DNA of 64,000 nt from Coniella vitis (taxonomy: Eukaryota; Ascomycota; Sordariomycetes; Diaporthales; Schizoparmaceae). The stretch is taken from the NCBI GenBank assembly GCA_011317545.1, contig WUJK01000004.1, forward strand, positions 868,001-932,000. Direction: 5' to 3'. The notes under the pieces were generated by a model, which worked only from the letters and a program-made list of their open reading frames with translations, was not told the DNA's origin and searched no databases. Positions 11,400-23,870 of the stretch are shown here, in pieces (positions within the stretch are counted from its first letter, which is position 1; each line of letters begins with the position of its first letter). The translations under genes and the position numbers were made by a program.

Positions 11400-14300
11400 G
11401 TCTATGATGCTGAGATATGGGGCAGAATCGAGGTTTGTCTTTTTTTCTCTTTCGATACAGTGGCTGATGGTATCGGCGAGGATATGTGTCCAGAAGCCCT
11501 GATGTGCTGATTGGGCTCCTTTTTCCTTTTGTAGTTGGGAAGCGGATTCGAGGTTGGGCAGCGAGTCGACGGTGGTATTGATCAGATTACCGAACGGAAA
11601 ACGGGGTATCGACTCTGTGCATCAAGCTGTTTCGCCGACTAGCTTGTAAAAGAATGCGAAGGGAACTGGTTCGTTTTCCCCGTGGTGCTGGTCGTGCGTC
11701 TTGCTTTGCGCGTGTGCTGGGCAAAAGTGGGTGAGGCTTTGTCCGTAGTAGGGCGGAGGGGGTGTGGTCGTTGTTTCGTTTCGTGTGCAACGCGAACCCG
11801 CGCCTGTGTGAAGAAGCTCTTAAGTGAATGCTGGAGCAAAAGAATGAGCTAGCTCGCTTCTCATTCGCCGGCGGGGGGGCGGGGTGGTTGCGTGTTTGGG
11901 TACAGTTTCGATACACAGTAGAGACTGCAGGCGGTACGCTGCACCCAAGTACCTATAGGGAAATAATGTGAACAGCTGTGGTACTCTGTCAGCGGGTACT
12001 GAGCAGCCCCCCTACAGCGCTACTTTGCAGCGCCAAATGCTCTTGCTGTTTGGGGGGGGGGGCGGCGCGGTGGTGGTGGAGGGGTCCCAACGGTGGGAGC
12101 TGGCAGCGCTACGTAGCGGTAGCGGGTTTTTGGAGGGGAGGAATTCCAAAATCTTGAGGGGAGGAGCGGGTGGGGCCGTCCAGGGAGCCGCAAGCCAATT
12201 CCTCGTTCCTCTCCTCTCGGTGCTGCTGCTTTGCCTCCTCGGCTGCTCTTATCATTTAACGCCTTTGGAGAATGAGCGTGAACTTGGTGGTAGCGAACTC
12301 GATATGCCTGCTGATATGCAAGATGAATCTGCACAAGACACTAAGACGACGCTGTGGAATTGCGCTTTTTGCAAAGCAAAGCTTGTGACATCATCAGATA
12401 TTTGGCTGCCCACATCCTCAAGGGCAAAAAGGGCGCAACACTGTTCGTCACACACACACACACACGATCTGGATATAATTACATAGTATGCATGTCACAT
12501 CCCAAGAAATGGTTGTCCGTGGCCCTACACAGCACAAGATAGTGCACTACGGACATTGTCATGTGTCCCCCTCTTCGAAGCTAGATAAGGCAAGGAGCAC
12601 GAGATTGGAGTACAAAAGCCATGGACCGTACTGAAACAGCAACAGCCTCTGTAGAAAAGCCAATGAATGTGGCTTGGGCAAAGCCATCAGAGGCTGTCGA
12701 CGGTAGGGTCATGCACGATTCTCAACCTTGGGCTTTACCATGTACATGTCTGCAAGTATGAAGGGCCCCCCATGTGACGAATTGCAGAGGCGGCTCCGTC
12801 CACACTATCACATCCGCCAAGATCAAGATGGTGTGCGCTTTTGCGGGCAGCCTGGTCGCTTTGCACCCCCAGATATATTGACTTTAGTCTGAAGAAGGAG
12901 AAGAAGAAGAAGAAGAAGAAGGCAAGGTCATTCCTCCACGCTATGTACTGCCATGTGCAACCACCTGCTGTTGAGAACTGCCACCGCCAACTCCAATGCA
13001 GCGTTGCCCTACGGCATTTGTCTTTGGGTACGTCATCGTGATGGGAAGTTTATGTACGGAGGAAAGAGTAGTATATTTGATTGGTTGGCTGTTTTTCCAA
13101 GCCCCTCGTCTTGAGCCCAGGGCTTCAACAAAAGCTCAACAGATATATCACATACAAAATATACAAACAGCCATTACTGAGCCGGCCTTGGGTGTAGACC
13201 AGACCCGACGCTCGTTGTCTTGGAGGACCAACGTTTGCCGCAAAGCTTGACATGTAGAGCTGTAGCCTTACTGTTCTCGCTCTGGGCACGCATACATAGT
13301 AGCCACTTGAAACCCCCTGCGGCTTGAAAAAGCGCACACAATCCATGTGCGAGGGACTGGCGGCCTGGCTGCCTGGCTGCCTGGCTGCCTGGGTGCTGGC
13401 TTGCCTTTTGCAACCCCAAGTTCCTATTTCCACGAGAGCGCCATGAGCATGGCTGGGAAAGCGCTATTGGAACCGCCCCGTGTAAGCACCCAAGATCTGC
13501 AAATGGGCGCCCACGAAACGCGTCTTGGCCCTCACCCTGCTTGGGGCCCACCAAGATGGCATCCCTTACGATGCATGGTACATAGTAGCCGCCAAGACAA
13601 ACGTGAGCAGAGTCGCCGCCGAGGGCCTATCGAGGACGGCAAGCCCGCAAAAGAAGCACGAGTTTTTTCGTGGAACATGCCGACCCACAGGATGGTGATG
13701 AGCAGACAGGAAACTCGGAAGTCTTCCGGAAGAAAAGGCACCATGCAACCGTACTATGTACTGTCACAATACTGGCCGTGTATGTACAGAGTACCCGCGG
13801 CGAGGACCGACTCGAGGCCAGCAGAGGGCGGAAAAGGCAATCGTACTCGGATCGTGCAGTAGCCAGGCTAACCCAGTCTCTGGGAATAAGAATATTTTGT
13901 GGACGCCCGTTCTTCTTTTCCCTCCCTGCTCCCCTCTCTTCCGCTCGGGTGGCATCCCAGCCGGTTCCCCCAGCTGCCGCCCATCAGCGCAGCAGTTGAC
14001 AGGGGGGAGGGAAACATGGGGACGCCCCCGTACATGGCCAGGGCTTCCAGGGCTGCCAGGGGCTGGAGAGGGGGCCCTGCAGCATGGGGGGAGGCCACAA
14101 ATGGGCTGATTTGAGCGTCATACTGCTGCAGGCCCGGCCAAACAGCACGGAAAGGTACTCTTTCTTGTTCAGAACTGGGGTTTCTTATTTTGTTTCTCAA
14201 AGATGATATAAATGGCAAAAAGCAAGAAATGTGCTATTTATGTGTATAGCAATTTCAAGAAGGAATATTGCATATACGTACCTGGCAAGTTGGACAGTTG

Positions 14301-16564
14301 GACGATGGGTTTTCTTCTGCTATATGCTCGCGAGAGAAGCAGCAGCACCCCGAAGCTCTCGTTTCTTCCTTTGCTCCTTCATGTCGAGGTGTGACTGAGA
14401 CTTTTTGACCTCCTCTTCTGCTCCCACCATGCGTCGGCTCCGTAGCCGGGAGGTTGTCTTGCCTGGCGGAGCCTCGCTTGCATCGAGCGCTATTGCTGTG
14501 TATCGCCCTGTACGACAGGCACCGAGCGAGTCGAGTCAGGATCGGGCCTTGCTGGTTCAATGCAGCGCGTACTTGGCATCTGCAGTATTGTATTATGAAG
14601 CACTAGAAGCATGTAAGAAGCACACACAGTGGGGTGGCTGGCAGCCGGGAAGTGGAGGGAAAAGAGGCTGTTGATGCGCCGCCGTCCTGCGCCACAAAAA
14701 AGATGAGACTGCCCAACTCGGTTAATGCGCGTCTGCCAAGTACCAAGAGACATTGTAGAGTCCGATGGCAGAAGAAGCATGCTGACTTTCGCCAGGCTCG
14801 ACAGCATCTCCACTGATAACCAGAAAAAAAATTAAAAAAGAATTCATCAGTTGCTTCCTATGCAACACGACGTGCCTGGCTGTCAAGGTTGTCCAAGTAT
14901 CCAGCCGCGTACATTTGTGCTATAATTTTCCGAGAGCCATGTGGTATCCCAATGCTCAGGGGCCAGCTGCCTGCTTGCCAGCCCGCCAAACGGCCGCGCA
15001 CGCTACTTATGTAACGCACACACTGCGTCTCTTCGAGTCTTCTTTTTCGCACCTCGAACAAGCAGGTACGTGGCCCCAAACGGTGAACGGTACATGGCTA
15101 CTTGGGTACTAGGGTACTTGGGTACATACCCCACATACTAGAAGTAGGCTGGTAAATAGTACTGCGACTACCAGCTATGTACCCAGTACATCACAGTAGT
15201 GCAGCGATCAGCTCCCCTGCCCGCTCCCCTGCGCAGCTCGACCTCAAATGTTCCATCCAGAGCCATGGGGCTTCCACCCGCACGTTTGATTGCACATGGA
15301 CAAACGGTCACCTTGGGTGGCGCGCATCTGGCGACGGCCACGCTTCCCCGATCTCTCAGAAAACCACCCAACAGCACCGCACAGGCCGGGCCCTTGACTC
15401 GACCTCGACGACCCTCGACGGCCGTCGACCGACACACGCGACAGCCTCCCTGGTACGCAGCGCCAAGAGCAGAGCGAGAGGGGCGCGGGGGGGGGGCCAG
15501 CGCACACAAGCGCACAGAAGCTATGACTACATAATTTACCTTAAATCCCGACCCTGAGCCATCTCGACCTCTTGGCGCCGTTCTCTCGCGCTCGGTGCTG
15601 GTTTGCCTTTCCGCAACTGCGTCCACCCTTCCTCGCCCGCGCTGCCTTCTTAGTCAACGAGCGGCCTGGCTGACTGACGGACTGACAAATGTACCCTTGA
15701 CCAACGCCCCGACAAGTTCGGATTTTACGTCCAAGCTCGCCGTGGGAAGCACGCAGTTCCACACCTGCTGGCCGCAGCACGCTTCGACCTGTCCTGTCGT
15801 GTTCCTCGTGCCTTGCCTCGCCTCGCCTCACCTCACCCCGCCTGCCTTTGGATGCCGCCCTCCAGGCTCTGCCATTGGACCCCTGCCCTACTAGCCGACC
15901 GACATCTTGCCAAGCCTCGTCTGCTCGCCCGTTTCACCCAACACTTTCTCGCCTCTGCGCCCTCAGCAGCCCGGCTTGTTCTTTTGCTCCGCGCAAAGCT
16001 CGGAGATCAGAGACAGGCCACCGGCTTTTGCATCAAGAAGCGGGTCGACCGCATAACGCACCGTCTGCGCTGGGTGCTCGGCTGCTCTTTCTCCCCACTG
16101 CGCTGCCCAGCCAGCCAAGCCCTTCTCCTCCCCTTTGGAAATTTTATTTTCCCTTCACCTGGACCTTCCTCGGTGGCTCGGCGTCTTTCAGTTTTGCCCC
16201 TACAAGGACACACTGCGCCACCGCTCTTTGGCTTTCGACATTTGCCGGAAACCATACGCGACTGTCCGCCGCGAACAGTCAAGCCATACCCATACTTCTA
16301 GAACCGCCTTCTAGCGTCGCTCTATAAGCCTACTACCAGCTCGGTTTCCGCGGATGAAGTAAGCAGGAATCAGTCGACCGACACGTCGAAACCGCTAGGG
16401 AAACAAAAGCTCCCCGCCGTATCACGGACTGCACAGGCGACAGCTGTACCTGTGGCGGGCGCGCACAAGGCTTGCATCACGGCAGTTTTAGTCTTTGTAA
16501 CATACCACTCGCGAACCTGACTTGGCTCAGCGCGGTCCTATGCTCTGGGCCGCAGCCCGTCGCC
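11400..16564. other. Long intergenic region with CT-rich leader
   Basis: Five kilobases with no convincing gene. It includes G11 at 12052-12062, a CA run at 12449-12465, and four copies of TACATAGTA (12480, 13293, 13579, 13752). From about 15540 the + strand becomes pyrimidine-rich up to the next ATG and carries several overlapping short ORFs (for example 15813-16301, 15848-16327), best read as a long 5' leader rather than protein genes. Confidence 0.45.
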
Positions 16565-18480
16565 ATGGCGCACCCAGAGCCTCCCTCCTCCTCCTCCTCC
16601 TCCTCCATCCTTGACAGGAACCACAAGCGGAAACGCGACAATGAGGAGAACGCCCAGTCTGCGCCCCATGACAGGACACCTCAGCCTCCACCGCCACAAT
16701 CTGGTACGTCTTGACATTTACATGCCTACTATGATTCCGAGGTCGCCGCGCGCCCCGAGTTGCCCTTGCCCTGGCCCACCCTTTTTTGCTGACTACTGTT
16801 CCCTCCGCAGGCAATGGAGGTCACATCAACTATTTGGCCAAGGGCCCTACCAACCTACAGCTCATTCAAGGAGACGATGGTGCGTTTCTAGACGCTTTGC
16901 GCCTGATCAGCGAGTACGAGGGAGTGCTGAACCGTCAAGAAAGCTTGGCTGCCAACCTCGGAGCTCACCTGACTGGTCCGACGCTTGTCAAAGCCATGGA
17001 AAACTTCTTTGAGGGCCCTATCACGATATCGCAGACAGACCGCCGCGCTACACCGCCCGTAGTGGATTGGCTTGATATCGTCCAGTTCGCCAAAGCGACT
17101 CCCTCCGAGTTCACACTCACGCCTTCTGAGCACGGCCATTCCTGCAAGTTTTATCTCAAAGGTGCACATGTCGAGATCACGGAGCAGGACTGGCGTACAA
17201 TCGTGTCGGGAACACTCGACAGATGCAATCTGCCTCCGCCCTTGCCGGTCGAAGAAGATGAGAACCGAGAGCTGATCACGCTCGACATCCTTGAGCAGCG
17301 GCTGCATGTGCTCATCAAAAAGGCAGATGAGGTCGCCCGTAAGGCCAGGCAGCTAAACTACTTTCTAAGTGGTCGCAAAGCAGCCATCGCCTCTCGACGC
17401 ACGGCATCGACGCAGTCGCCTACAGGTCCCTCCGCCCCGTCCTCGTCTGCCTCCACCTCCTTCACACCCCACAACCACCAGCAGCAGAGATCACAGCTGC
17501 CGCGCCCTCAGTCTGCATACGACCTCAAAGCCGATCTCCTGCTACAGTTTACAGCCGCCTCCTCCCCCCCGCCGGCGCGGTCTTCAGCAGTGCGCTATAG
17601 CCACAACTCGGTTTCCATGCCCTCGACTCCCGTTATTCAGCAGGGCCTTCCGCCCTTGTCCAACACCACAAGACCGCAACCGCTTCAAACGACCCAGACC
17701 AGCAGTCGTGCTTCTCCCGCTGCCATGTTCGAGCATTACCAGCCGTCGTACCACCACAACACCACAGAAGACGTTTCCGAGGCGTGGAGGCAGCTGATTA
17801 CTGCGCGAACCGAAAAGCTGGAGAGAGGGCAGCCTATCCAACCTCCCTGCGATAGGTGTCGCCGGTTGAAAGTCCAATGCGTCAAGCATCTTACCGCGTG
17901 TCAGGGTTGCACCAAGAAACATGCAAAATGCTCTTGGAAGGCTGTCACGGAGGAAGAGATGGCATGGCTGAAGGGAGAAGTAAGCAATGGAGCTGCCGGC
18001 GGCGATGCTGAAGGTGGGAGCGGTGGTGGTGGCCCCGGCGGCGGCGGAGACGACGGAGCGAGCCGAAGTGCAGGATACACACCGGATCCGCAATCGGCAC
18101 GCTCGGCCTCTACAATTGAGACGCGAGTGTTTGCTCCGCTGTCGAACCACACCACATCCTCCTCATCCCCCGCTACGGCCACCAGCAACAACAATCTCGC
18201 TACCATGCACCATCACGTGACTGGGAATGGATACTCTGGTAGCGCACCGCCCGAAGCACGGACTGTCGAGACTGATGCTGGAGCGAGGGACAGATTACTC
18301 ACGGACTTTGGACTGCGAGAACAACGGCTCCATCATACAAGCAGTGACCATCATCGACTCAGCCAGATGGCCTCTGTGGCGCTGAGCACAGAAACGGGGA
18401 GGGAGCACCACCAGCAGCACCCACAGCACCCACATTTCCCGAGTTTGACCTCTCATATGGAGACGGGATCAAGCGGGTAG
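16565..18480 (+). CDS. Zn(II)2Cys6 protein with mid/C-terminal cluster
   Basis: Two exons, 16565-16703 and 16811-18480, give 602 residues; the 107-bp intron is GTACGT..CGCAG. A fungal binuclear zinc cluster lies at about residues 393-421: CDRC-RRLKVQC-VKHLTAC-QGC-TKKHAKC, spacing C-x2-C-x6-C-x6-C-x2-C-x6-C, preceded by basic residues. Such clusters bind DNA with two zinc ions, so a nuclear transcription regulator is the likely role. Unusually the cluster is not near the N-terminus. Ahead of it is a well-ordered region (INYLAKGPTNLQLIQGDD, then AFLDALRLISEYEGVLNRQESLAANLG) and a helix ITLDILEQRLHVLIKKADEVARKARQ. The rest is Ser/Thr/Pro/Gln/Gly-rich. I do not recognise a named family and target genes are unknown. 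ATG 16565 was chosen over 16472 because the extra residues look like leader. Confidence 0.82.
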
Positions 18481-18791
18481 GACAGCTACTTGATTACAAT
18501 TTGTATCAGTCCAGCCCCTGACAGGCGAAAACTGATAAGAGAGCTGAAGGTAGCTTTGTGTGCTTAGGTAACTTGGTAGCCGTATTAGAATCGACTTGGT
18601 GTGGATGATGATCTCTGACGCTTATATTTTACTTGGGCCTGGTGAAAATGTGTCAGGTGGTGTTTTTACATTGTGCGTAGGTTAATTCGTGTGCGATATT
18701 GAAACTTTGAAACTTTTCAAGATCTTGGGACCAGTAGACGTGTATTTCCCATTGGTGGATTGCTCTTCTCAGCCGACATCAAGTAGAGTGG

Positions 18792-18822
<31 letters not shown>

Positions 18823-21800
18823 CCAAAAGCAAAAGTAGCAGAACCACTATTTCTGTGTTGAATTAGATAGTCTCTTGTGTTTACATTTCAAAATCACGAA
18901 TCAGCAGAAGCAAAACTCGATTGTTTGAGATAGATAAGTTATACTTGAAACGTTTCCAAAGAAGAGGAAACAAGAAAAAGAGAAGGAAAGGAAAAGAAGA
19001 AAAAAGAGTTGGATTGAACTAATACTTTATACAGAAGTACTCAATGTAACATTTTTGTCAATGTGGTCTGCGGCACTGCCGCACCAATGTGATATCATAG
19101 GTGTGCATATTGAATATTATGCGTTAATCGTTTCTTCTACGGAGATTCCCCTGGGGTAATTCTTTTTTTTTTTTTTTTTTTTTCAAAGAAGGTGGGGGGG
19201 GATGGGGTTATGGTCAACCTTGACTTGAGAGATTTGCAAAGACTGAATAAAGTTGTTTGGATTGAGAACAGAACTTAATGTTAATCTTGGTGCTTGGGAA
19301 TAAGTATTCTACTGGTGATAGACAGTTGAAATAAAACCTAACCATAAAAATACTCAGGTAAAGCAGCTCGAACATTTTACAATAGGTGTATGCAGACAAG
19401 CAGATCATGTTGAAGAGCTGGAGCAAGGAATGAAGAGCGCTGGGCACTATTGAAGCATATATATATATATTTGATTTTGTAGCAGTTCTTTTCTCTTCCA
19501 GTTAAGCAAAGTGTTTCAGGATGCCGGGCTCTAGAGAAAGAGTAGTACCAGAGAGCAAGACTTTGGCAGTGGCGCGTATGGAAAGGGCAGCAAGCTAGCT
19601 AAACTAACTCTATAATAGTGCGGGGATATTTCTTTTCTCCCCTGTTCTAAGCTTGTGAAGCGAGTCACAAGCAAGCTGGGGGGGGGGGCGGGTTCATGAT
19701 GTTAAACGCGGGGTTTAGGTTGTAGTGTTTGTTTGGGTTCAAGATTTCCTTTGCTAGAAAAGCACACGGTCACTTTCAACGCCTAAGAGGGAGGGACTGC
19801 GGGGGTTTGGAAGAACCGGCGTTAAAGGCTCCTTATTGAATCCTTCTTCTACGCCGCAGCAGGAAGTCACTACCTGAACAATGAACAGGAAGCTATCTTG
19901 GGGGGAAGAGGGGGGGGGTCCGGGAAAAAGTGGCAGGTGCGTGCTGTAAGCGTACTACTCGAGCAGCCGTAGGTTTTGAGAGAAGGCACTTGCCTTTTTT
20001 CGTTGGCCTGCATCCACGACTTGTCCCAGAGTACTGGCTGGCATATCTAGCTATTCTGAAGCCTTTTGGGTTTTTGAGCATCCAGGACGGAAACTTTCTC
20101 CGGCAGGTAAGTAAAGGTCAAGACGAGGCATGCTTTGGAGCCTGAACACATTACGAAGTAAACCACTTTGCCAGTAGATGTTTTCTAAATTCAGATAGGC
20201 ATTTTTACATACCCGCTGATGGAAATCGTAGCGACAAAAACCTCGCTGGGCTTTCTTTCTCTTTGTTTGCGGTGGATTATGTCAAAACACGCTTCTTCCA
20301 AGCACAAGTATGTATTGATTGATCCCTTTGCGCATTGCTATTCGGATTACATCCTCAGTTTCTACCAGAGTATGTTGACGATGACAAGTGCCAGGAGTTT
20401 TACGATAACCAAACTTGCCAAAAGATATCATCTACCGCAGAGTTATACTGAGTTTTCTTTTCTTTTTTTTCGAAATTGGAAGAACAAGGGAACAGAACCC
20501 CGAAGCAGGCGCATATATAATGCGCGTAGCTATAATTATGCTAACATGTGCTGTAGTTCTTGCAATACAGACTAGGGAAGTGATGACTTGCCCTGCAACT
20601 AATTCTGGTATTCGAGCCGGTATGAGGAGAGGAGAGGAAGCCTGTGAGGTGTATATTCATCGCGGCCAGGCCTGTTGGAAGGCATCAACTTGGCCGCAAT
20701 GTTCAAGAAGCGTTGTCCACGCCAGCCAGCCAAAATCGAGATCACCGGATCCGAAAAATAAGATGAATTTGATTGAAAAGAAAAAGTCGGGTCAATCCAA
20801 GGATTCAGCCCAAGGACAGCAAAGGATAGAGTCATTCCATCGTTCCGGGTCGGCATGATTTCGCTGGATTGCTGGGACTTAGGAAAGTATCAGTTTTTTC
20901 ATGGATTCAAATATCGTGGTCACCCCCATCGCATCGCAACTTGCACTGACCGGTTTGCAAGGAGCTCGCCCTATAGTATTGCCACAATTGGCGCATCTCC
21001 AAGCAAAAGAGAAACAATTTGGTTTTCTTTTTTTCGTGAAAATTAAAAACAGTTTAACAAAGGTTGCGTGTTTGCTGAGGATGTGCATCTCTTGACATTA
21101 CATATAGGCCCGTTTACATCCAGAAATATTCGATTCTTTCGCAAGCGCGGGATAACTGTCACGCGAGTACTTGACCACCTCGAAAAAGGTATTGTTGATC
21201 TTGCGGTTTGATCAGGATCGCTTGTCCTCGACAGACTATTTCGGACACGTTGCCTTGTATGGACTGGATGGTGGAGATTCGACAACTCTTGGCCTGCACG
21301 ATGTTGCCCGGAACGAACATCACTTTGAGGCAGGCGCAAAACTTGGTTGTCTTTACAGATGCGCAGAAAAAAAAACCCCCTTTGCGCTCGCTTCCCTCGT
21401 CGGAATGCTGGATTCATTTAGGCTGTTCCCCTTGACCAGCCTTCAGAAGGAGAAGGGAATCTTGTATTGTTATTGGTTCTCTTGATTATACTTGGCACAA
21501 TGATATAATGCTCTGTTATGCCTTGATCGAAACCAAAACAATACACTCACTCAATACCTTCGAAGCTACAACAGAAGCACTTCAGATGTGTCTCTTCATC
21601 CGAAACACAACTTGAACTGGGATCAAGATGGCAATCCGAGGGATATCAATGCTTGCGATATACCGTTTGTTTGTCGGGAGCTGGATTGTGTATGATAGGA
21701 CCGCGACGGCGGAAACGGCAGAATGCCCCGGTTGCCTCGAACACAGCTATTTCGGCGTAGACTTTTTGGTTGTCACTGTTGAAGCCGACGCCGAGTGATT

Positions 21801-23870
21801 ATATCCAGACAAGATCATCAGCCTCAGCCTCGGCCAGTGCAAATCGTTGGCGAGATACGGGCGAGTGTCAGGGTGCACAAGGTGAGCCGCGTGGGGGGCC
21901 CCAGATGGGCAAATTGCAGAAACCCTGAACCGCTGCGATGGTCTCAGGAGGGAGGGAGGGGGCTCGCGCTGGGTCGGTGCTATTGATGCTACTTGTTCGT
22001 CTCGACTTGGACAATCCTCGCCGCGAAAGTTTGCTGGTCAAGGTCCAGCCAGCCCAGCCAGTGGCTGTTCCGCGTTCGGACAGTGCCTCTGGTCCAGCGG
22101 CAGTTCGGAACCCTCGACAGATGTATGCTGTGATATGGACAGGACGAGACTTGCCACTACAACGGTTGGATATCAACGCGATCATAGGGAGGTTTGATAT
22201 TTGATATCGTGGCCGCAGCTCGGCAAAACTGGGCTTCAGGATGGGGCTTCTGTGGCGGCAGACGAAACAAAGCAGTCAACAGATATGCATATATTTACTG
22301 ATTAGTTGCTGAAGGAAGGTAGAGAAGGCGCAGTTCCACTCTGGCCGCCAGCCAGCGAGGTTCGGGAGTAGAGCCCAGGAACAGTAAGCGAGCAGTGAGC
22401 AGCGAGCAGCTGTATGCTCGTGATGCAACCCAACGGGGAGGGAGGTTCACGGCGACCCCAGGAGAGCTTGCAAGGCTCGGCCAGGTCACGAGCCATCAGC
22501 CAGGGGAGGAGGAGTGCGTGGCTCTGGGGAGAAAGACCGCTGTTCGTGGATAGGATAGCGCGAGGGGAAATAGCAGAAGCGCGGCTGGGCTCGGGCTGGG
22601 CCTGGGTTGAGGGCTGTTTGTGTTCCGTGTTGGGCGTGGTGGAATAGAATAGCACCTTCACGCGCACATGCTGTGGGAGTATGGAGCAATAAAAGCTCGC
22701 CGAGCCTGGCTGTGTTTCTGGTTCTGTGCCTGTCTGTCTCTTTTCCCTTTCCTCCAGCCACGCCGGGCCAAGACTTGTGTGTATGACCTCGGAGGCTGCT
22801 CTCGACCAAGGCGCAACCGGAGAAGGCTACTTGCTACTCTACCAGTCCATGACTTTGCGTCTTTTCCTCTTCTTTCACCTGTGGCCATTTCCCCAGCGGT
22901 GCACCATCTGCTCTCTATCCGTAGCCTGCACTTGGATCGCCATCGCCATCGCCGCCAACAGTGTTGGTCTCGAGTGGTCGCTCCGAGCCACCAGCGCCCC
23001 CACCGCAGCGGCAGCATCCCTCCACTCAGCGAGCATCGCCGACCACTTCCGACGACAGGGAAGGAGATTTGCGTTGGGATTTTGCACGCTCGCTTTTCTC
23101 TCGCAACCTCATCCCATCCGGCAGCCAGCAGCCCGCCACAACCAGCCCTGGCCAATCCAGCACAACCTCCAAGCACGACAAGAGCACACTGCCAATCCGC
23201 GCTGTCTCCCCTTGGATGCGCCGCTGCACTCCACCTGCGCGCTGCTCTTACGCGTTTCTCACTGCAGACAGCGTGCCTGCCTCCTTCGCTGCCGGCTTGT
23301 TGCGCCGTCTTTTGTTCGCTCTTTGAACCTTGGAAACAAGGCAGACACGCCACCCCTCTCGTCATCACAAGGCGCGCACCAGACCGACCCTGCGCTCAGC
23401 AGTGGCAGCTTTCTGGCGGTGTCCTGTTTGCCGGGCGCAGCCAGCAAAAAGTCACCAACACACAGCCTCTCGCGTCGTGCGAGCCGACTCGTCTGGCCCT
23501 GCCCTGCCGCTAGTCTGGAGTCCAGCCCCCCGACACGGCACTGAGAGCGGCATTGCTCGCTATTGCTGGCTATTGCTGCTTACTGTATTCAATATTCGAG
23601 CTCTAGCACCCTTTCCCCCCCGTCTACGCAGACTGCACCCCCGCGCCCCAAACCCTGCGTTGCATCCCTTTTGCTCGTGATATTTCCGCCGGCACGCCTG
23701 TTGCGTCCAGTCGGGTCGCGTCTCGACTTGGCCACTGCTCCGGAACTGTCCGTCAGCACCGACACCCAGACGCGTCAAATCCCGCGCCGTCCCTGCATTG
23801 ACCTGCATCAGTCGTTACCTGCTCAATTTCTTCGCGTCCTGCGTCGTGCCGTGAGCACGCACACTGCAAG
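18481..23870. other. Long AT-rich intergenic region and CT-rich leader
   Basis: The first part (18.5-21.7 kb) is AT-rich and contains T30 at 18793-18822, T21 at 19163-19183 and G11 at 19678-19688. ORFs such as 20219-20575 and 20415-20858 show no known domain or biased composition. From about 22.7 kb to the ASH1-like ATG the + strand is CT-rich with two long overlapping ORFs in different frames (22668-23513, 22726-23544), a pattern typical of low-stop leader DNA. No gene is supported. Confidence 0.45.
18793..18822. repeat. Poly(T) tract, 30 nt
   Basis: Thirty uninterrupted T residues about 310 bp downstream of the Zn(II)2Cys6 stop codon. A second run of 21 T lies at 19163-19183. An A-tail signature of a retroposed copy was considered, but no target duplication or coding body is visible. 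Confidence 0.9.

Noticed and set aside
22668..23544. Two long overlapping + strand ORFs before the SET gene
   Set aside because: They occupy different frames of the same CT-rich DNA, with Ser/Pro/Leu/Arg bias and no motif; best explained as stop-poor leader.
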